A stretch of 9,064 nucleotides of DNA, from contig DAHWHV010000071.1 of the NCBI GenBank assembly GCA_027335545.1, forward strand, positions 1 through 9,064. Direction: 5' to 3'. This document shows positions 5,482-9,064 of the stretch, piece after piece. The notes beneath the pieces were generated by a model. The model had not been told where the DNA came from and searched no databases. It was given only the letters and a program-made list of their open reading frames with translations. Position 1 is the first letter of the stretch. Each line of letters opens with the position of its first letter. The position numbers and the translations under genes were made by a program. Source of the DNA: Clostridia bacterium. GTDB lineage: Bacteria > Bacillota_E > RBS10-35 > JAJYVN01.

Positions 5482-8400
5482 CTAGTCGGCCCCCCCTGGC
5501 AGCGGGGAGCCCTCGGTCGCGCCGGCGGATTCCGCGCGCAGCCACCGGCGGCGCCTCCCCACCGACTCCGCGAGTTCGGTGAACAGGCTGTACAGGACCG
5601 GCACCACCACGAGCGTGAGCAGGGTGGAGGTGAGGACGCCGCCGCTGACCACGATGGCCATGGGCTGGCGATCCTCGGAACCGGCGCCGTTGCTGAGCGC
5701 CAGCGGCAGCATCGAGCCCACCATCGTGGTCGTGGTCATCAGGATGGGCCGCAGCCGGACCCGCCCGGCCTCCAGCAGCGCCGCATACAGTTCCGTCCCT
5801 TGGCGGCGGAGGGTGTTGGTGTAGTCGATGAGCAGGATGGCGTTCTTGGCGACCAGCCCAACCATCATGATCAGCCCGATGAAGGAGAAGATGTTCAGGG
5901 TCTGGCCGGTCACCGCCAGGCCGAGCATCGCCCCGAACGTCGCCAGCGGCAGCGTCAGCAGCAGGATCAGGGGGTAGAGCAGGGACTCATAGAGGGCGGC
6001 CAGCAGCATGTACATGAGCAGGATCGAGAGGGCGAAGGCCTGCAGCAGCGGGGCGAAGGCCGCGTGCTGCTGCGAGACCTGGCCCCCGAAGGTGTAGGCA
6101 TAGCCCGCGGGCAGGTGCACGCCGTGCATCGCGACCGCCGCCTCGACGGCGACCCTCCCCAGGTCGTTGCTGGCCACGCTGGCCAGGACGCTCACGGTCA
6201 GTTGCCGGTTGACGAAGAGCAGTTGCGCCGGCGCCACCGTGTGCGTGATGTGCATCAGCTGCTGGAGGGGGACCAGCCCGTGGGGGGTGGGGCTGGGCAG
6301 GTCGCGCAACTGCTGGTTGTTGAGGGTCGAGCCATGCAGCAGTTGCACATAGATCGGGATCTGCGGGGCGTTGCTGGAGGGTTGCAGGTAGGTCACCACC
6401 TTGCCGCCGACCGCTGCGGCGACCGCCGCCCCGACGGCGCTCGGGGAGACGCCCAGGTAGGAGGCGGCCGATCTGGAGAGGGTGAGGCTGAGCTGGGGGC
6501 TGGGCTTGAGGGCGTTGCTGCTGACGTTGAAGACGCCCGGCAGCGTCTGCAGCCGCTGCGCGACCTGAGCGGCGAGCGCCTGGAGAGTGGGGAGCGATGG
6601 CCCCGTCAGTTGGAGCTGCAGCGCCCGGCCGCCGGCCTGCACCAGGGGGTTCTGGACCGCGACGTGGGCCTGCATCCCGGCGAAGCCCTTGGCGAGCTTC
6701 TGCACGCGCGGCTCGTAGTAGGTGAAGAGGTTGGGGCGCTGCCCCTTGGGCAGCAGATCGACGGTGATCTGACCGACCCCCGCGCCCGCGCCCACCCCCC
6801 CCCCGAACCCCGCGGAGTCATAGACGTCGGTCACCCCCGGCCACCGGCCGATGTCCGCGGCCAGGGAGTGGACGTCCGCCTGGCTCGTGGCCAGGGTGAC
6901 CGAGGGCGGGAAGCGGAGTTGCACGGTGAAGGTGCCGATGTCCTCTTTGGGCGTGAAGGTCGTGCCGACCAGGCCGAGGGGGACCGCGGCCAGGCTGAAG
7001 GCCAGCGCCCCCACGCCCACCAGCAGGACCCAGCCGCGGCGGCGCAGGGCCACGGCCAGCAGCCGGCTGTACAGGCCGAGCAAGGCCTCGTACGCCCGCT
7101 CCCAGGCCTGGATGAAGCGCGCCCCGGCCGCGGCCAGCGGGCGCACGCGGCCCGCACTGGGGGGTGCGGCGTCCGCGCCCTCCCCGGCGCCGGCGGGCCC
7201 CGCGGGCCGCAACCAGAGCGAAGCCAGGAGCGGGGTCAGCGTGAAGGAGATGAAGAGTGAGATCAGGGTGGCGGCGGTGATGGTCAGGCCGAACTCGCGG
7301 AACAACTGGCCCACGTTCCCGCTGACGAAGGCGGTCGGTCCATACACCACGACGTCGGTCAGGGTGATCGCCACGGCGGCGGCGCCGATCTCCATCCGCC
7401 CCCGGTACGCCGCCTCTCGCACCGCCGCGCCGAGGGAGAGGTGGCGGTTGATGTTCTCCAGGACGACGATGGCGTCGTCGACCAGGATGCCGATCAGCAG
7501 GGAGAGGGCCATCAGGGAGATGAGGTCGAGGCTGAAGTGCAGGGCGTACATGACCGTGAAGGTCGCGATCAAGGAGGTCGGGATCGCCAGCAGGACGATG
7601 ACGGTGTTCTGCACCCGATGCAGGAAGAGCATGAGCACGACACCGGTGACCAGGACCGCCAGGGCGAGGTCGAAGAGCACGTCATGCAACGAGGCCCGGG
7701 TGAAGCGCGTGATGTTGCCGACGACCGCGAAGTGGGTTCCGGGGGGGAGCGAGGGCTGCACGCGCGCCAGCGCTGCCTGGACCGCGTTGTTCACCGCCAG
7801 GGAGTTGGCGGTGCTCTGCGCCGTGAGCACCAGGCCCACCGCAGGCTGCCCGTTGAGTTCCGCGACGCTCCCGCGCTGGGCGAAGCCCATGGACACCTTG
7901 GCCACATCGCGGAGAGAGACGTCACCGCCCGGTCGCTTGGCCACCACCACCTGGCCGACCTGGCTCGCCGACTGGAACATCCCGGACGTGCGGGTGAGGT
8001 AGGTGGTGCCGTTTTGCACCACGGAACCCGCCGGCACGCTCCGGTTCCCGGCCGCGAGCGCCGCGGTGATCTGGGAGAGGGTGACGCGGTACTCCTGCAT
8101 CGCCGCCGGGTCGACCTGCACGTTGAGTTGGCTCTGCCGGCCGCCCACCACGTTCACGGAGGCGACGCCCGCGACCTGGTCGAGGACAGGGGCCACCTCC
8201 GTCGTGGCCAGGCTGTACAGCTGCGCCTGGGTCAACGCCCCGGACATCGCGATGTTCATCAGGGGCAGGGCTGCGGGGTTGGCAGCGGTGACCACCGGTG
8301 GGAGCGACCCGGGCGGAAAGGAACGGCCCGCTCGGGCCAGCGCCTGCGAGATGTCCACGGAGGCGATGCTGGTGTCGGTCCCGTTGACGAACTGCAACGA

Positions 8401-8673
8401 GACCGTGCCGCGGCCCGGTGCGGCGATCGCCGTCATGTTCGTGACGCCTGTCACGTTGGAGAGGGCCTGCTCCATCGGGGCCACGACCAACCGCTCGATG
8501 TCTCCGGGGCTGGCCCCGGGGTAGGCGATCGTCGCCCGCACGAACGGAAAGTCCACATTGGGGAGGCGCCGCACGGGCAGGCGGGCGAAGGACATCACCC
8601 CGGCGACGACCAGGGCGCCGATGACCATCAGCATCGTCACGGGGCGGAGGATGGCGACCTTCGTGAGATTCAT
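5482..8673 (-). CDS. RND-family multidrug efflux permease (HAE1/AcrB type)
   Basis: This 1063-residue inner-membrane proton/drug antiporter is about AcrB-sized and complete. TM1 lies at residues 10-30, the first porter region spans about 35-325, and TM2-TM6 run from about 332 to 490. A 60-residue Ala/Gly-rich cytoplasmic linker follows, then TM7 (about 547-565), the second porter region (about 570-865) and TM8-TM12 to about 1035. The proton-relay residues are present: Asp399-Asp400 in GILVDDAIVVLENI (TM4), Lys943 in GLVAKNAILLID (TM10), and a Thr cluster after RLRPILM (980-983). The opening MNLTKVAILRPVTMLMV is typical. A Gly-rich loop (GFGGGVGAGAGVGQ, 622-635) precedes a strand in the second porter region. 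Its ATG overlaps the adaptor gene's TGA by ATGA, indicating translational coupling. No outer-membrane channel gene follows. Substrate range cannot be predicted. Confidence 0.97.
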   Translation of the reverse strand: MNLTKVAILRPVTMLMVIGALVVAGVMSFARLPVRRLPNVDFPFVRATIAYPGASPGDIERLVVAPMEQALSNVTGVTNMTAIAAPGRGTVSLQFVNGTDTSIASVDISQALARAGRSFPPGSLPPVVTAANPAALPLMNIAMSGALTQAQLYSLATTEVAPVLDQVAGVASVNVVGGRQSQLNVQVDPAAMQEYRVTLSQITAALAAGNRSVPAGSVVQNGTTYLTRTSGMFQSASQVGQVVVAKRPGGDVSLRDVAKVSMGFAQRGSVAELNGQPAVGLVLTAQSTANSLAVNNAVQAALARVQPSLPPGTHFAVVGNITRFTRASLHDVLFDLALAVLVTGVVLMLFLHRVQNTVIVLLAIPTSLIATFTVMYALHFSLDLISLMALSLLIGILVDDAIVVLENINRHLSLGAAVREAAYRGRMEIGAAAVAITLTDVVVYGPTAFVSGNVGQLFREFGLTITAATLISLFISFTLTPLLASLWLRPAGPAGAGEGADAAPPSAGRVRPLAAAGARFIQAWERAYEALLGLYSRLLAVALRRRGWVLLVGVGALAFSLAAVPLGLVGTTFTPKEDIGTFTVQLRFPPSVTLATSQADVHSLAADIGRWPGVTDVYDSAGFGGGVGAGAGVGQITVDLLPKGQRPNLFTYYEPRVQKLAKGFAGMQAHVAVQNPLVQAGGRALQLQLTGPSLPTLQALAAQVAQRLQTLPGVFNVSSNALKPSPQLSLTLSRSAASYLGVSPSAVGAAVAAAVGGKVVTYLQPSSNAPQIPIYVQLLHGSTLNNQQLRDLPSPTPHGLVPLQQLMHITHTVAPAQLLFVNRQLTVSVLASVASNDLGRVAVEAAVAMHGVHLPAGYAYTFGGQVSQQHAAFAPLLQAFALSILLMYMLLAALYESLLYPLILLLTLPLATFGAMLGLAVTGQTLNIFSFIGLIMMVGLVAKNAILLIDYTNTLRRQGTELYAALLEAGRVRLRPILMTTTTMVGSMLPLALSNGAGSEDRQPMAIVVSGGVLTSTLLTLVVVPVLYSLFTELAESVGRRRRWLRAESAGATEGSPLPGGAD

Positions 8674-9064
8674 CCCGCCCCACCGGCGCCCTGAGCGCCA
8701 GGGGCGCCTTGGCCGGCGGGGGTCGCGCCGATCCCGCCCGGCGACGCGCCCCCGTCGGAGTTTGCCGCGGCGCCTCCGGGGGCGACCCCGGTCCCGCCCT
8801 GAGCCGCGGCCGCCGCCCCGGGGAAGGCCTTGGGGGACGGTATGTGGGTCAGGGTCACGTCCACGCGGTCCCCGGCCGCCAGGTAGCTGCCCGTGCCCGG
8901 GAGCAGGACGACGGCGCCCGGCTGCAGCCCCGCCAACACCTGGGTCCAGGCCCCGTCGGCCAAGCCCGTACGCACGGCGACGACGGCGACTGCACCGGCC
9001 AGCGTGGATGGCGTGGCCGGCGCGGCGCCGGTTGCCGAGGAGGGGCCGGCCACGCCGCCCGCCG
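8670..9064 (-). CDS. RND efflux periplasmic adaptor (HlyD/MFP family), C-terminal part, cut by window edge
   Basis: The frame is open to the right edge, so only the last 130 or so residues are visible. They contain the C-terminal beta-strand region of membrane fusion proteins (VVAVRTGLADGAWTQVL followed by AGLQPGAVVLLPGTG), which contacts the RND pump. A low-complexity Ser/Thr/Ala/Pro stretch precedes it, and a roughly 50-residue Gly/Ala/Pro/Gln tail (8673-8819) follows. The beta-barrel, lipoyl and hairpin domains and the signal sequence must lie beyond the window. The GTG at 9053 is an internal codon, not a believable start. The gene's TGA overlaps the permease ATG, the standard adaptor-then-permease operon order. 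The role is to bridge the inner-membrane pump to an outer-membrane channel, or to an alternative exit if the host is monoderm. The call rests on the short strand motif plus operon position. Confidence 0.85.
   Translation of the reverse strand, partial: AGGVAGPSSATGAAPATPSTLAGAVAVVAVRTGLADGAWTQVLAGLQPGAVVLLPGTGSYLAAGDRVDVTLTHIPSPKAFPGAAAAAQGGTGVAPGGAAANSDGGASPGGIGATPAGQGAPGAQGAGGAG

Noticed and set aside
5410..7260. Long plus-strand open frame opposite the RND permease, and a similar one at 7441-8694
   Set aside because: Both are antisense to a gene with unmistakable family motifs over its full length. Their translations are Arg/Gly/Gln/His-rich with no domain, the usual by-product of high GC.
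1..9064. tRNA, rRNA, CRISPR array, phage or insertion-sequence genes
   Set aside because: No T-loop-like GTTCRANYC with a flanking acceptor stem, no regularly spaced repeats, and no transposase or integrase motif was seen on either strand.

Overview
The window is very GC-rich (roughly 70 % or more by eye), with strong G/C bias at third codon positions. It looks like bacterial chromosomal DNA from one lineage. Taxonomy cannot be fixed from the sequence alone. A sugar-catabolism neighbourhood (TIM-barrel sugar isomerase, Gfo/Idh/MocA dehydrogenase, aldo/keto reductase, cytoplasmic-type polysaccharide deacetylase, sugar ABC binding protein) next to an HAE1-type RND pump with Gly/Ala-rich tails would suit a high-GC Bacillota lineage (Limnochordia- or Sulfobacillia-like), Armatimonadota or Chloroflexota. 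This is a low-confidence inference.

Layout, left to right. (1) 62-820, minus: intact polysaccharide deacetylase-like protein. (2) 847-1074, minus: N-terminal fragment of a sugar phosphate isomerase/epimerase whose recognisable sequence stops near position 903. (3) 1223-2152, plus: C-terminal part of an ABC sugar-binding protein lacking its signal peptide and first lobe. (4) 2425-3339, minus: complete aldo/keto reductase. (5) 3340-3902: gene-free divergent intergenic region. (6) 3903-4898, plus: complete Gfo/Idh/MocA oxidoreductase followed by a strong GC hairpin. (7) 4899-5481: gene-free convergent region whose right half is packed with inverted repeats and ends in a perfect 36-bp palindrome abutting the next gene's stop codon. 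(8) 5482-8673, minus: complete RND multidrug efflux permease. (9) 8670-9064, minus: C-terminal end of its HlyD/MFP-type periplasmic adaptor, running off the window and overlapping the permease by ATGA.

The left half reads as a sugar import and catabolism locus that is partly decayed. Two intact oxidoreductases and a carbohydrate esterase-like protein remain, while the transporter binding protein and an isomerase are truncated and no ABC permease genes are present. The right half is an unrelated two-gene efflux operon transcribed toward the sugar locus. No tRNA, rRNA, CRISPR array, transposase or phage gene was recognised. I did not find convincing evidence of a wholly new system; the items most worth checking are the two truncated genes and the inverted-repeat cluster with the 36-bp palindrome.
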